From: JBFMFR01 sp040752025
GTDB taxonomy: Bacteria; Chloroflexota; Anaerolineae; Anaerolineales; UBA4823
Reading direction: 5' to 3'
Assembly (NCBI GenBank): GCA_040752025.1
Contig: JBFMFR010000001.1
Coordinates: forward strand, 186,001-250,000
Length of the DNA: 64,000 bases
The notes beneath the pieces were generated by a model that saw nothing but the letters and a program-made list of their open reading frames with translations, searched no databases and had not been told where the DNA came from. Made by a program: the position numbers and the translations under genes. Positions 43,445 to 51,257 of the stretch are shown in pieces. Every line of letters begins with the position of its first letter. Within the stretch, counting starts at the first letter, position 1.

Positions 43445-45322
43445 TCAAGGCAAGCGGACGCAGCGGAAGCCAACAATATTGAAGGAACCGGCGGGAGCGC
43501 GCCAGAGCCGATACGCCGCACGCAGGACCCACTCATCGTAGTACCACGAGCCGCCCCGCAGCACGCGGTACTCGCCCGAGGCCGGGCCGCTTGGATTGTC
43601 ACGCGGCGAGCTGCCATAAAAGCTCTCCAGGTACCAGTCCTGCACCCACTCCCAGGCGTTGCCGGCCATATCGTACAGCCCGTAGCCGTTAGGCGCATAG
43701 CTGCCCACCGGCGCAGTATCGTTATAGCCATCATCGTAGCTCTGGTTGGCCCATTCGAACCCACAATTCTTGTCGCAAAAATTGACCCGCCTGCCGTCGA
43801 AATCATCCCCCCACGGGTACAGTTTGCCCTCCAGCCCGCCACGCGCGGCTTTCTCCCATTCCGCCTCCGTCGGCAGCCGCCCGCCGCGCCATTCACAGTA
43901 GGCATTCGCCATCTCCCAACTCACGTAGACCACCGGGTAATCCGCGTATTGCGAGCTGCCATAATAGCTGCTGCGTGTGTAGGATTCGCTCGCTGTGGGC
44001 GGGTCACAGGTTCCCGCCGCCACGCACTCGGCATAGCGCGCATTGGTCACTTCGTAAGCGTCGATAGAATAACCATCCAGGTACACCGTATGGATAGGCT
44101 CCTCATTTGTAAACCAATTACGCGAACAGTCCTCAGGTTTGTAGTAGAGTTTTTTGCACTCTGCCAGGGCCACATCGGCGTCGCCGCCCATCTGGAACTC
44201 CCCGGCCGGGATCAAAACCATCGGAACATCGATTGAGGGGGTCCCAACAAGCGTCTTCGCCGGGCGAGGCGCTTGCGTGGCCTTTGGCGACTGGCTAGTT
44301 ACCCACCAGATAAGCCCCACGATCCCGGCCAGCCCCAGAACCAGCAAAGCCAAGGTTCCACCGCCAAGCGCAAGGCCGCGAGTCACACTGCTCCCACCAA
44401 CCGCAGCCGGCGGTTTCACGGGTCTGGCTGCGGCTGGCCGCGGTGGAGAAGCCTCGCTCACCACCTGCGTGGGCGGCACGCTCCCCGTTCGCACCGACTG
44501 CACGGCTCCTCCCTGCGCTTGCGCCTGCACCAGCGCCTGGCGCAGCTCAGCGGCGCTCTGGTAGCGGGCGTCGGGCATCATCTCCAGGGCGCGCAGCATC
44601 ACGGCTTCTACCGCCGGCGTAACGCCGGGGTTTAACTGGCGCGGCGGGAGCAGCGCCGCCCCGCCCACCCGGTCGATGCTCTCCGGCGGGGTGGCCCCGG
44701 TCAGGGCGTGGTACAGGGTCGCCCCCAGGGCGTAGACGTCCGTGCGGGCGTCGGTGGGCCTCTGCCCGTACTGCTCGAAGGGGGCGTAGCCGGGGGTGAC
44801 CGCCCGGGCGCCCAGGGTGGTGCGCTTGGCCGGGTCGTAGAGCTTGGCCAGGCCGAAATCCACCAGGCAGGCCTTGCCGCCCGGGGTGATGCGCAGGTTG
44901 GCGGGCTTGAGGTCGCGGTGGATGATCGGCGGGCTCTGGCGGTGCAGGTACGCCAGGGCGTCGCAGATTTGCAGCGCCCATTCCAGCACCTGCGCCTCGG
45001 GCAGGGGCGCGCCGGCCTTATCGAGCAGCTCCTGCAAGTCCTGGCCCTCGACGAAGTCCATCACCAGGTACTGTCCCTGTCCGGGGAGGGTGAACGAATC
45101 GAAGACGCGCGGCAGGTTGGGGTGGGCCAGCTCGACCAGCAGGCCGGCTTCGCGCTTGAACTGCCGCCCGGCCTCCGGCGAAGCGTCCAGGTTTTCTTTG
45201 ATGGCACAGGGGCGTTCTAAATTGGTATCCCAGGCGCGGTACACGGCGCCGAAGCCGCCCTGGCCCAGCAGCTTGACCACGCGGTAGCGGTTGTGCAAGA
45301 CCTGCCCGATGGAAAGCGGCAT
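43445..45322 (-). CDS. Ser/Thr protein kinase-FGE fusion, DGR variable protein
   Basis: A 625-residue membrane protein. The kinase domain (1-270) has the Gly loop GQGGFGAVYRA, K42 (AIKENL), HRDLKPAN (135-142), DFG (155-157) and GYAPFEQYGQRPTDARTDVYA. A Pro/Ala linker leads to one membrane helix (317-341), so the C-terminal part faces outside. That part (365-625) is an FGE-sulfatase/C-type-lectin-fold domain: FQMGGDADVALAEC, DAYEVTNARYAECV, GRLPTEAEWEKAARGG, LYDMAGNAWEWVQDWY. Its last ~39 residues (586-624) are the DGR variable region; 12 residues differ from the template: 594-596, 598, 599, 604, 606-608, 612, 614 and 616. A diversifiable ligand-binding face is thus linked to an intracellular kinase. 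A strong promoter lies at 45400-45428. Confidence 0.93.
   Translation of the reverse strand: MPLSIGQVLHNRYRVVKLLGQGGFGAVYRAWDTNLERPCAIKENLDASPEAGRQFKREAGLLVELAHPNLPRVFDSFTLPGQGQYLVMDFVEGQDLQELLDKAGAPLPEAQVLEWALQICDALAYLHRQSPPIIHRDLKPANLRITPGGKACLVDFGLAKLYDPAKRTTLGARAVTPGYAPFEQYGQRPTDARTDVYALGATLYHALTGATPPESIDRVGGAALLPPRQLNPGVTPAVEAVMLRALEMMPDARYQSAAELRQALVQAQAQGGAVQSVRTGSVPPTQVVSEASPPRPAAARPVKPPAAVGGSSVTRGLALGGGTLALLVLGLAGIVGLIWWVTSQSPKATQAPRPAKTLVGTPSIDVPMVLIPAGEFQMGGDADVALAECKKLYYKPEDCSRNWFTNEEPIHTVYLDGYSIDAYEVTNARYAECVAAGTCDPPTASESYTRSSYYGSSQYADYPVVYVSWEMANAYCEWRGGRLPTEAEWEKAARGGLEGKLYPWGDDFDGRRVNFCDKNCGFEWANQSYDDGYNDTAPVGSYAPNGYGLYDMAGNAWEWVQDWYLESFYGSSPRDNPSGPASGEYRVLRGGSWYYDEWVLRAAYRLWRAPAGSFNIVGFRCVRLP
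43450..43566 (-). repeat. DGR variable region (VR) at the 3' end of the kinase-FGE gene
   Basis: The recipient copy of the template repeat at 43009-43125. It encodes GGSWYYDEWVLRAAYRLWRA and the following APAGSFNIVGFRCVRL. Mutated codons include AAC to TAC, AAT to GAT, AGG to TGG, AAC to GTC, CTC and CGC, AAT to GGT and AAC to TTC. One template Asn codon (residue 615) is unchanged. Three mismatches are silent. The identical 3' block (VGFRCVR) would be the initiation-of-mutagenic-homology side. Confidence 0.93.
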
Positions 45323-45399
45323 GTGTTTTGGCCTCCCCAGGCTCGCCCCGGGCCGGCGGTCCGGATCAATCGTGCGGTAGGTGAAAACGAGCCGGATAA

Positions 45400-45428
45400 A
45401 TTGTAAGGTTATCGCCAGTGGGTGTCAA
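45400..45428 (-). promoter_or_regulatory. Consensus-like promoter of the kinase-FGE gene
   Basis: On the minus strand, TTGACA (45428-45423), a 17-base spacer and TACAAT (45405-45400). Transcription would start near 45393, giving a leader of about 70 nt. The target of diversification is therefore likely expressed. Confidence 0.75.
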
Positions 45429-45445
45429 GCGAAAAACACCGGCTG

Positions 45446-45829
45446 TTAGCCCTTGGCTTTCCTGGGCTGGCCGAGATAACGCTCGGCCAGTTGGCGCAAC
45501 TGGGCGAAACTGACCGGCTTGAGCAGCACCAGGTCAGCCTGATCGTGCAGTTCTTCAGCCAGCAAAGCGTCGGCGGTAGCGACCATAACGCGCGTCTTCG
45601 CCAGGCGCGGGTCGGCGCGGATCTGCTTGAGCAGCGCGTCCCCCGGCACGCCGGGAATGTGCAAATCCAGCACGATCAGGTCCGGGAGACTCTCGGCCAG
45701 GCGCTTTTGCGCTACGGTTCCATCGCTGATCGTCTCGATCTCGTAGCCAGCCAGCTCCAGGGCTGTGCGAAAAACGATCATCTGGTCTTCATAATCCTCG
45801 ATGACGAAAGCCAGTGGTTTGGTCTCCAT
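45446..45829 (-). CDS. Single-domain response regulator (CheY-like receiver)
   Basis: ATG at 45829 follows AAGGAGAGATCATCTT; the longer frame adds 47 implausible residues. The 127-residue product is a receiver only: acidic ED (VIEDYEDQ), phospho-acceptor D in LIVLDLHIPGVPGD, conserved T/S in VMVATADALL and K in LLKPVSFAQL. With no output domain it must act by protein contact or as a phosphate relay. A fragment of histidine-kinase tail lies directly upstream, suggesting that its original partner kinase was lost. The kinase-FGE gene follows after its own promoter. Confidence 0.85.
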   Translation of the reverse strand: METKPLAFVIEDYEDQMIVFRTALELAGYEIETISDGTVAQKRLAESLPDLIVLDLHIPGVPGDALLKQIRADPRLAKTRVMVATADALLAEELHDQADLVLLKPVSFAQLRQLAERYLGQPRKAKG

Positions 45830-45860
45830 AAGATGATCTCTCCTTATATAAAAGCCAATC

Positions 45861-45950
45861 TCAAACTGCCAGGTCCAGCCTGGCTGGTTCGGCAACCGGC
45901 TTGAGCGGCAAAACGATCGTGAAGGTGCTGCCGCGCCCGGCGGCGCTAGG
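45861..45950 (-). pseudogene. Remnant of a histidine-kinase C-terminus
   Basis: In one minus-strand frame the segment reads SAAGRGSTFTIVLPLKPVAE and then PARLDLAV before a stop. GRGSTFTIVLPL is the usual final strand after the G2 box of HATPase_c domains. No N-box or G1 box precedes it; upstream the SAM-methyltransferase gene begins its 3' end. It looks like the last ~30 codons of a kinase once paired with the receiver gene. Confidence 0.5.
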
Positions 45951-46008
45951 TGGTGAGCTTCGGCGTACAACAGGCGGCGACAACAGGCTGAGAAGTGAGC
46001 GCTTCAAG

Positions 46009-46707
46009 TCAACTGCCTCCTCGGGCAGGCGCGCCGGCCAGGATGATCTCGACCGGCAGCCCCCACATGCGCAGCGCCCGGGCGCTGCGCACCTCGAAGC
46101 CCGCCTGTCGCAGAGCTGCCTGGGCAAAGATCGGGCGGCAGTCCACCGCAGCCGGCATCCTGGCGTGGAACCATTCGTAGATGCATTCGGCCAGGGCCGG
46201 TTTTTCGCTCTTGGTCATGGTCACCAACGCCAGGCGTCCTCCAGGGCGCAAAACCCGCAGGCAGTGCTGGAGCACCTGGGGGATTTCAGGCGTGTCGAAA
46301 AGCTCCAGGGTAAAACTCATGAAAACCGCATCGAAAGAATCCGTCGCCCAGGGCAGTTGGGCAGCATCCCCCACCAACAATTCCACCCGTCCGGCCAGGC
46401 CTGCCGCGGTCAAGCAGTGCTGCGCCTGAGCGCACATCCCATCCGACAGATCGATGCCGGTCACTTTGCCGGTTGGGCCAACCGCCTGGGCCAGAGCCAG
46501 GAGCGCCTGTCCCGTGCCATATCCGATCTCCAGCACGCTTTCCCCCGGCTGGACTGCCAGGGCTTGCAGACCCAACTGGCGATATTTCTTCTCGCTGCTG
46601 CCAGCCAGGGCGTCATACCAGCGGCTCAGGCGGTTATAATTAGCCCGGGCTTCGGCTTTCGAACGCGTGACACGACTGATCGGCGATGCAGCAAGGTTTT
46701 CAGGCAT
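46009..46707 (-). CDS. Class I SAM-dependent methyltransferase (UbiE/methyltransferase-11 type)
   Basis: A 232-residue enzyme from ATG 46707 (MPENLAASPI); an upstream ATG at 46746 would add 13 residues. Motif I is VLEIGYGTGQALLALA, motif II/post-I VTGIDLSDGM with the acidic residue for SAM ribose, motif III LVGDAAQLPW and a final LRPGGRLALVT strand. The N-terminal YNRLSRWYDALAGSSEKKYR resembles UbiE/ubiquinone-menaquinone and arsenite-methyltransferase relatives. Substrate cannot be inferred. There is no conserved cysteine set, so arsenite is unlikely. Confidence 0.83.
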   Translation of the reverse strand: MPENLAASPISRVTRSKAEARANYNRLSRWYDALAGSSEKKYRQLGLQALAVQPGESVLEIGYGTGQALLALAQAVGPTGKVTGIDLSDGMCAQAQHCLTAAGLAGRVELLVGDAAQLPWATDSFDAVFMSFTLELFDTPEIPQVLQHCLRVLRPGGRLALVTMTKSEKPALAECIYEWFHARMPAAVDCRPIFAQAALRQAGFEVRSARALRMWGLPVEIILAGAPARGGS

Positions 46708-46790
46708 AAGCACATTTCCGGCAAACAACGATGCTCCCCTAATCATAACGCTAAAAACCGTATTTTCACAACGTATTTCAGGAAAAAATC

Positions 46791-47168
46791 ATGGAAATTC
46801 CCCCAATCGACCTCAAAACAATGGCTTACCTGGCGCTGGCTTTGCTGGGTGTGGGCCTGGCGCTAAGCCTGGTCTTCCTGGCGTGGGTCATCCTGCGCGT
46901 GCGGCGCATCCAACTCCCGGCAAACGCCGACTTCTTGACTACCCTGCGCCACACTCCACTCTCGGTAGTGATCCTGCTCGATCTTTTGGACCTTTCGCTG
47001 GACTTCCTTTCGGCGCCCTTTGCCTGGGTGCTGTTGGGCTACCTGGGGTTGGAATCGCTGCGGGGCGTGACGATCGTTGAATCGATCATCCCGGGCACGC
47101 AGTTCCTGCCCACCATGACCGCCGCCTGGATCGTGGCGCGCCTGTCCGATCACGCCAACAGGGCCTAA
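46791..47168 (+). CDS. Small membrane protein of unknown function
   Basis: A 125-residue protein with a strong N-terminal hydrophobic helix (about 11-36, MAYLALALLGVGLALSLVFL) followed by a basic VLRVRR stretch, and a second weaker hydrophobic region (about 58-85). It starts 84 bases from the divergent methyltransferase gene, with AGGAAA upstream, and ends 46 bases before a convergent secreted-protein gene. No family is recognised. Confidence 0.65.
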   Translation: MEIPPIDLKTMAYLALALLGVGLALSLVFLAWVILRVRRIQLPANADFLTTLRHTPLSVVILLDLLDLSLDFLSAPFAWVLLGYLGLESLRGVTIVESIIPGTQFLPTMTAAWIVARLSDHANRA

Positions 47169-47172
47169 ACAA

Positions 47173-47204
47173 CTGCGTGGTGGGGCCGGGGCCCCACCAC
47201 GCAG
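47173..47204. terminator. Bidirectional hairpin between convergent genes
   Basis: CTGCGTGGTGGGGCC (47173-47187) and GGCCCCACCACGCAG (47190-47204) are perfectly complementary, with effective loop of four bases. It serves both the small membrane protein gene and the convergent secreted-protein gene. Confidence 0.7.
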
Positions 47205-47213
47205 CGAGATTAA

Positions 47214-49706
47214 CTATGGCTCGAAGACGATTGGAATGAAGATGCTCGCCAGGGGCAGGGTGTAGCTGGCGATGAACTTCAGATCACCCATGGAGGCGTC
47301 GTAGTAGCTGATCGCCGGGCGGCCCAGGCCATCCAGGTCGATCGAGCAGAACATGCCCACATCGCCCACGGCGTCGAGGGTGAAGGTAGACCAGCCGCCA
47401 TCCCAGTAAGCATACTTGAGATCATCGTTGGTGGCATCGTAATAACAAATGTGGCGCTCGTCGGTGACCGGGTTGATCGCCAGCGAAGCGTATTTACCCA
47501 CATCGCCGACTGAGTCGACCGGCGGCTCGACCACCCAGGCGACGCCATTGAAATAGGCGTACATCAGATCGCCGTTGGTCTCGTTGTAATAAGCGATGTG
47601 TGGGTTGTCAAGGCTGTCCATATCGATCGAGGTGTAGGCTTCGACCACCGGGAAGTCATCATCAGGATCGCCGACCGAGTCGATGTGCATCTTCACCCAG
47701 GCATCGATCGGAGACAGGTAAGCCAGCTTGATCCACTCGTTGGTGTCTTCGTAATAACTGATATAGGGCTTGTCAAAGGCGTTCAATGCCAGCGAGGTGA
47801 ACTTGCCTTTATCGCCGAACTCGTAATCGATGCGCTCGATCCACCATTCATCGGTCAGGTCCTTCCACCAGGTGTACATCAGATCGTTGTTGGAATCATC
47901 ATAGTAAGTCATCCGTGGAAAGCCCAGTGAGTCGAGTTCCATGGAAACGTGCTTGCCGACATCGTCATCGGAGTCGTCCACGAATTCAACGTACCAGAAC
48001 CACCACAGCCAGGTAGCCAGGCTGACATCTTCATGCGTCATGTCATAGTACGCGATGATGGGTATGGAATCCCAAAGCAGTTCGATGGAGGAATAGGCGC
48101 CGGCATCCACCGGATCCTCGTCTTCATCGATGGTCGGGATCACCTCTTTATACCAGTTCCAGCCCACAGCATGGGCGTACTTCAAATCATCCCCGGTATC
48201 GTTCATATAAGAAATGTGCGGCGTGCCGTCGAAGGCCAGGGCCAAGGAGGTCGATAGGCCGACATCGCCTGAATAGGCCACAGTCGGCAGCCCTGTCCAA
48301 CCCGTGCCGTTCCAGCGCGCGAAGCGCAACGTGCCCTCGCTGGCGTCGAAGAAGGATACGCCCGGATAGCCGCCCTGGCGGGTATCAATCGAAGTGAACA
48401 GGCCGACATCGCCTGCCGACGCCACAACAGATTTGGACCAGCCTCCGCCCGATACCTGGTACGCCACTTTTAGATTGCCATTGCCGAGGTCGTAATAACT
48501 GATGTACATCCGGCCGTCGTCATCCTTGGCTATCGAGGTGTACTGTCCCACATGGCCAACGCTGTCCACCACCGTCTTGGTGAAAGTTTTGAGGTCGCTG
48601 TTCATCACAGCATATTTCAGGCTGTAAGTGGCGAAATCCATGTAACTGATGTGCGGCTTGGCGGTGCCATTGCTGAAGCTGGTCACAGCCAGCGAAGCGC
48701 ATGGGCCCACGTTGGAGACGCCATCCACGAGGATAGGAGTGCTCCACCCGCCAAGATAGCCGCTTTTCTTCTTGACGTACATGACGTTGTCGTATTTTTC
48801 GTCCATGTAGGCAATATTGGGTTGGTGAGGCGCAACCGGGTCGTGTTCGTAAACCTTGATCGAAGTCCACAGGCCGGTATCGCCCTGGTCATGATAGTCA
48901 TGCACGACTTCGATGTTGAAAGTCACCCCGTCATTGGAAAAAGCGTATCTCAAAGCGCCATTCTGCTCATCGTGATAGCTGATGTGGATCTGGTTGTTGG
49001 CATCGATGGCGATGGAGGAATATTTGCCGACACCTACCTTGCCAGGATTGTAAGTGAGTAAGCTGGAAGTGGGATCGAGATCCGGGGAGGCCAGCAGGTC
49101 GCTGCGCCAGGGCACTTTGTTGAACTGCTGCTGCAAGTCCTGCACATCCACAACCGGCGCCTCTTCCGTTGGCCCGGCCTGGAGCATGAGGATGGGCACA
49201 TCCACCACCCTGATCACCCAACCAAAGCCCAGGTTATAGGCCAGTTTCAAGCGGCCATTGAGCCCATCGAAATAACTGATGAACGGCGCATCATTGCTGT
49301 TGAAATCCAGCGCGGCGTGAGAGCCGACCATGTTGGACGGGTCCACGATCTCGGTATCCCACACTTCCAGGTCGCTATCATAGCAGGAGAAATACAGGTG
49401 ATCGCCCCCATAAGCCACGCACGGATCGGGCTTATCGCCACTGGGTTTATCCAGGCGACGATAGCGCATGCTGCGGTCGGTCATCTCATAGAACAGCGCC
49501 GGCGCATCCACGATGATGGGTGTGTCCCACACCGGTGGGGCCGCAGGCGCTTTAGTCGCCTGCTGTGGGGCAGCGCCCTTGGCAGCCGGCGTTACAACGG
49601 TCAATAAGATCGCCAGGATCACCAGGGTGCTTATGCCTTTGCCTGTCAGCCGAGCCGCCATCGAGGAACGGCTGGCGCGGTACAGGAATTGTTTAATTGA
49701 TTTCAT
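47214..49706 (-). CDS. Large secreted beta-repeat protein
   Basis: ATG 49706 (MKSIKQFLYR) is chosen since GAGGAG is seven bases upstream; ATG 49712 is too close. The 830-residue product has a signal peptide (about 22-48, ISTLVILAILLTVVTPAAKG). The rest consists of about a dozen repeats of 45-55 residues built on PHISYYD-x3-GDLKYAY and VDSVGDVGxYTSI segments, a pattern like BNR/sialidase-type or six- and seven-bladed propellers. It ends SIFIPIVFEP, comparable with the tails of the FG-GAP and kelch proteins. It is likely a surface or matrix protein; the ligand is unknown. No catalytic signature is visible. Confidence 0.82.
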   Translation of the reverse strand: MKSIKQFLYRASRSSMAARLTGKGISTLVILAILLTVVTPAAKGAAPQQATKAPAAPPVWDTPIIVDAPALFYEMTDRSMRYRRLDKPSGDKPDPCVAYGGDHLYFSCYDSDLEVWDTEIVDPSNMVGSHAALDFNSNDAPFISYFDGLNGRLKLAYNLGFGWVIRVVDVPILMLQAGPTEEAPVVDVQDLQQQFNKVPWRSDLLASPDLDPTSSLLTYNPGKVGVGKYSSIAIDANNQIHISYHDEQNGALRYAFSNDGVTFNIEVVHDYHDQGDTGLWTSIKVYEHDPVAPHQPNIAYMDEKYDNVMYVKKKSGYLGGWSTPILVDGVSNVGPCASLAVTSFSNGTAKPHISYMDFATYSLKYAVMNSDLKTFTKTVVDSVGHVGQYTSIAKDDDGRMYISYYDLGNGNLKVAYQVSGGGWSKSVVASAGDVGLFTSIDTRQGGYPGVSFFDASEGTLRFARWNGTGWTGLPTVAYSGDVGLSTSLALAFDGTPHISYMNDTGDDLKYAHAVGWNWYKEVIPTIDEDEDPVDAGAYSSIELLWDSIPIIAYYDMTHEDVSLATWLWWFWYVEFVDDSDDDVGKHVSMELDSLGFPRMTYYDDSNNDLMYTWWKDLTDEWWIERIDYEFGDKGKFTSLALNAFDKPYISYYEDTNEWIKLAYLSPIDAWVKMHIDSVGDPDDDFPVVEAYTSIDMDSLDNPHIAYYNETNGDLMYAYFNGVAWVVEPPVDSVGDVGKYASLAINPVTDERHICYYDATNDDLKYAYWDGGWSTFTLDAVGDVGMFCSIDLDGLGRPAISYYDASMGDLKFIASYTLPLASIFIPIVFEP

Positions 49707-49779
49707 TTGCATACTCCTCGCTTCGCAAGCTGGCAGATTGCTCAAGTCTGCCATTGTAGCGAATATTTTTTAGCTTCTC

Positions 49780-49798
49780 TTCGACCGCTCCGGTCGAA
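49780..49798. terminator. Small hairpin downstream of the C39/TPR gene
   Basis: TTCGACCG (49780-49787) pairs with CGGTCGAA (49791-49798) in the 200-base gap between the C39/TPR gene and the secreted-protein gene. It could end the former transcript. Nothing else is recognised in the gap. Confidence 0.45.
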
Positions 49799-49907
49799 TG
49801 AACATCACCGGATAAGCCAGTATCACAGCAACGCATGAAAGTATAGCGCAGAAACGATTTTCTGACAAACCCTAAACCTCCGGGCAAACTGGGCGCCAAA
49901 CTATCCC

Positions 49908-51155
49908 TTAGTTGGTGCGCACGAAATCCAGGGCATATTGGGCATCCAGGTAATTGGGGTTCTCCTCCAGAGCGCGCTCGAAGTCATCGATGGCCTGGCG
50001 CTTATCGCCTTTGCGGTACATCGCCCAGCCATGCCACAACCAGGCTTCCTCCGAATTGGGCGTAATCTTCAAGGCATACTCCGTCAGGGTCACCAATTCT
50101 GTAATCTGGTTGGTATGGAAATAAGCGATAAAAGGACCGAACTGGTAACGCAGCATACGCTGCGGCAGGCCCAGGGCGCGTGCCTGGTCATAAGCGCTGG
50201 TCGCTTCAGGGTAGCGTTCGAAATAAGTCAAATTTGTGCCCAGGTTGAACCAGGCAAAAGCATTCTGCGAGTCCGCCTGCGTTTCAGCCTGCGCCACTTC
50301 CAGGGCATGCTGTCGATTGGCATCTGCATCCCAGTCGGGGCCCAGAATAGCCTTGATGGTCTCCTCCTGGTGCGGCAGGTAGAGCATGATATAGACCCGG
50401 TTGAAAGCTTGCCAGTATTGATCCAAAATATCATAAGGTACGCGCTGGTCGGCGCCATGAAAACTATCCTGCCCGATAAAGGTGCGCGTGGTTTCATCAT
50501 ACCCGGTGACCAGCAGGTAATGAGCCGCCCACAAATCGTCGTTGGTCCAGTATGGCTCGTCAAAGTAGAAGGTTTCTTCGATCATTACGGGGATACCCGC
50601 GGCCAGCAACTGCTTGAGCAGATCCAGGCTGCCGCCCACGCGGAACTCTGCATTCAACCAGCCCGCGCGTGTGCGCACATAATAGATCAGTTCTTCTACA
50701 TTTACGTTACGATCGTCGCGGAAAGGCTTGAGCCGGTCCGCGATGTCGACCTGGCTTCCTTCCCAGCCATAGAAGCGCAGGTACATCGCCAAGGCGGCTG
50801 GACCGCAGTTGTTGATATCCTGCTGCTCCCACTTGGGAGCCGGCAAGGCAATCGAGCCTGGCAGCGGTGTGGCAGTCGGCAAAGGGGTGGCTGTGGCAAC
50901 CAGGGTTGGGGACAGGGTGGGCGTTTCGCTGGCGAGAGGCGTGGGCGTTGGCGAAGCGGCAGCCGGTCGGGTCGGCTCGGGGGCGGCCGTCGGCAGCGCC
51001 TGAACCGGGTCAACCAGGCCACGCAGATACGCCAGGGCAAAATCCACCCGCCAGGCAAGCCGGCGATTCACAGGCGGGAACCAATAAACCAGCCCTGCGA
51101 TCAGGGCCAGGCCGGCCAGGAGCAATAAAAAACGTGCTGTTGTTAACTTGCGCAT
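49908..51155 (-). CDS. Membrane-anchored C39-like cysteine peptidase with TPR repeats
   Basis: ATG 51155 (MRKLTTARF) begins a 415-residue protein; the longer reading runs into the divergent promoter region. A membrane anchor (about 8-27) is followed by a Thr/Pro-rich linker (55-105) and a peptidase_C39_2-like domain with C117 in QQDINNCGPAALAMYLR, H211 in AAHYLLVTGYD and D229 in IGQDSF, the expected Cys-His-Asp set. The C-terminal ~130 residues hold about three TPR motifs (NAFAWFNLGTNLTYFERYPE, AWLWHGWAMYRKGDKRQA). The catalytic part would lie outside the membrane. It may process a peptide or act as a non-proteolytic binding domain. Confidence 0.82.
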   Translation of the reverse strand: MRKLTTARFLLLLAGLALIAGLVYWFPPVNRRLAWRVDFALAYLRGLVDPVQALPTAAPEPTRPAAASPTPTPLASETPTLSPTLVATATPLPTATPLPGSIALPAPKWEQQDINNCGPAALAMYLRFYGWEGSQVDIADRLKPFRDDRNVNVEELIYYVRTRAGWLNAEFRVGGSLDLLKQLLAAGIPVMIEETFYFDEPYWTNDDLWAAHYLLVTGYDETTRTFIGQDSFHGADQRVPYDILDQYWQAFNRVYIMLYLPHQEETIKAILGPDWDADANRQHALEVAQAETQADSQNAFAWFNLGTNLTYFERYPEATSAYDQARALGLPQRMLRYQFGPFIAYFHTNQITELVTLTEYALKITPNSEEAWLWHGWAMYRKGDKRQAIDDFERALEENPNYLDAQYALDFVRTN

Positions 51156-51218
51156 GGCGGCAATTTTATCACTAAACGCTACCTCATTTTCATCGTTGTA
51201 AGGAAAGCCTGGCTTGCA

Positions 51219-51247
51219 TTGCAGCAACCCCAACGGCCTGTTATAAT
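51219..51247 (+). promoter_or_regulatory. Strong promoter predicting a leaderless miaB mRNA
   Basis: TTGCAG (51219-51224), a 17-base spacer and TATAAT (51242-51247) preceded by TG, an extended -10. Transcription would start near 51254-51258, and the ATG is at 51258, so the mRNA has little or no 5' leader. No Shine-Dalgarno sequence is present. Confidence 0.75.
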
Positions 51248-51257
51248 CAGACTGATT

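Noticed and set aside
46009..46746. Arsenite methyltransferase
   Set aside because: The UbiE-like fold fits, but the conserved cysteines that bind arsenic are absent.
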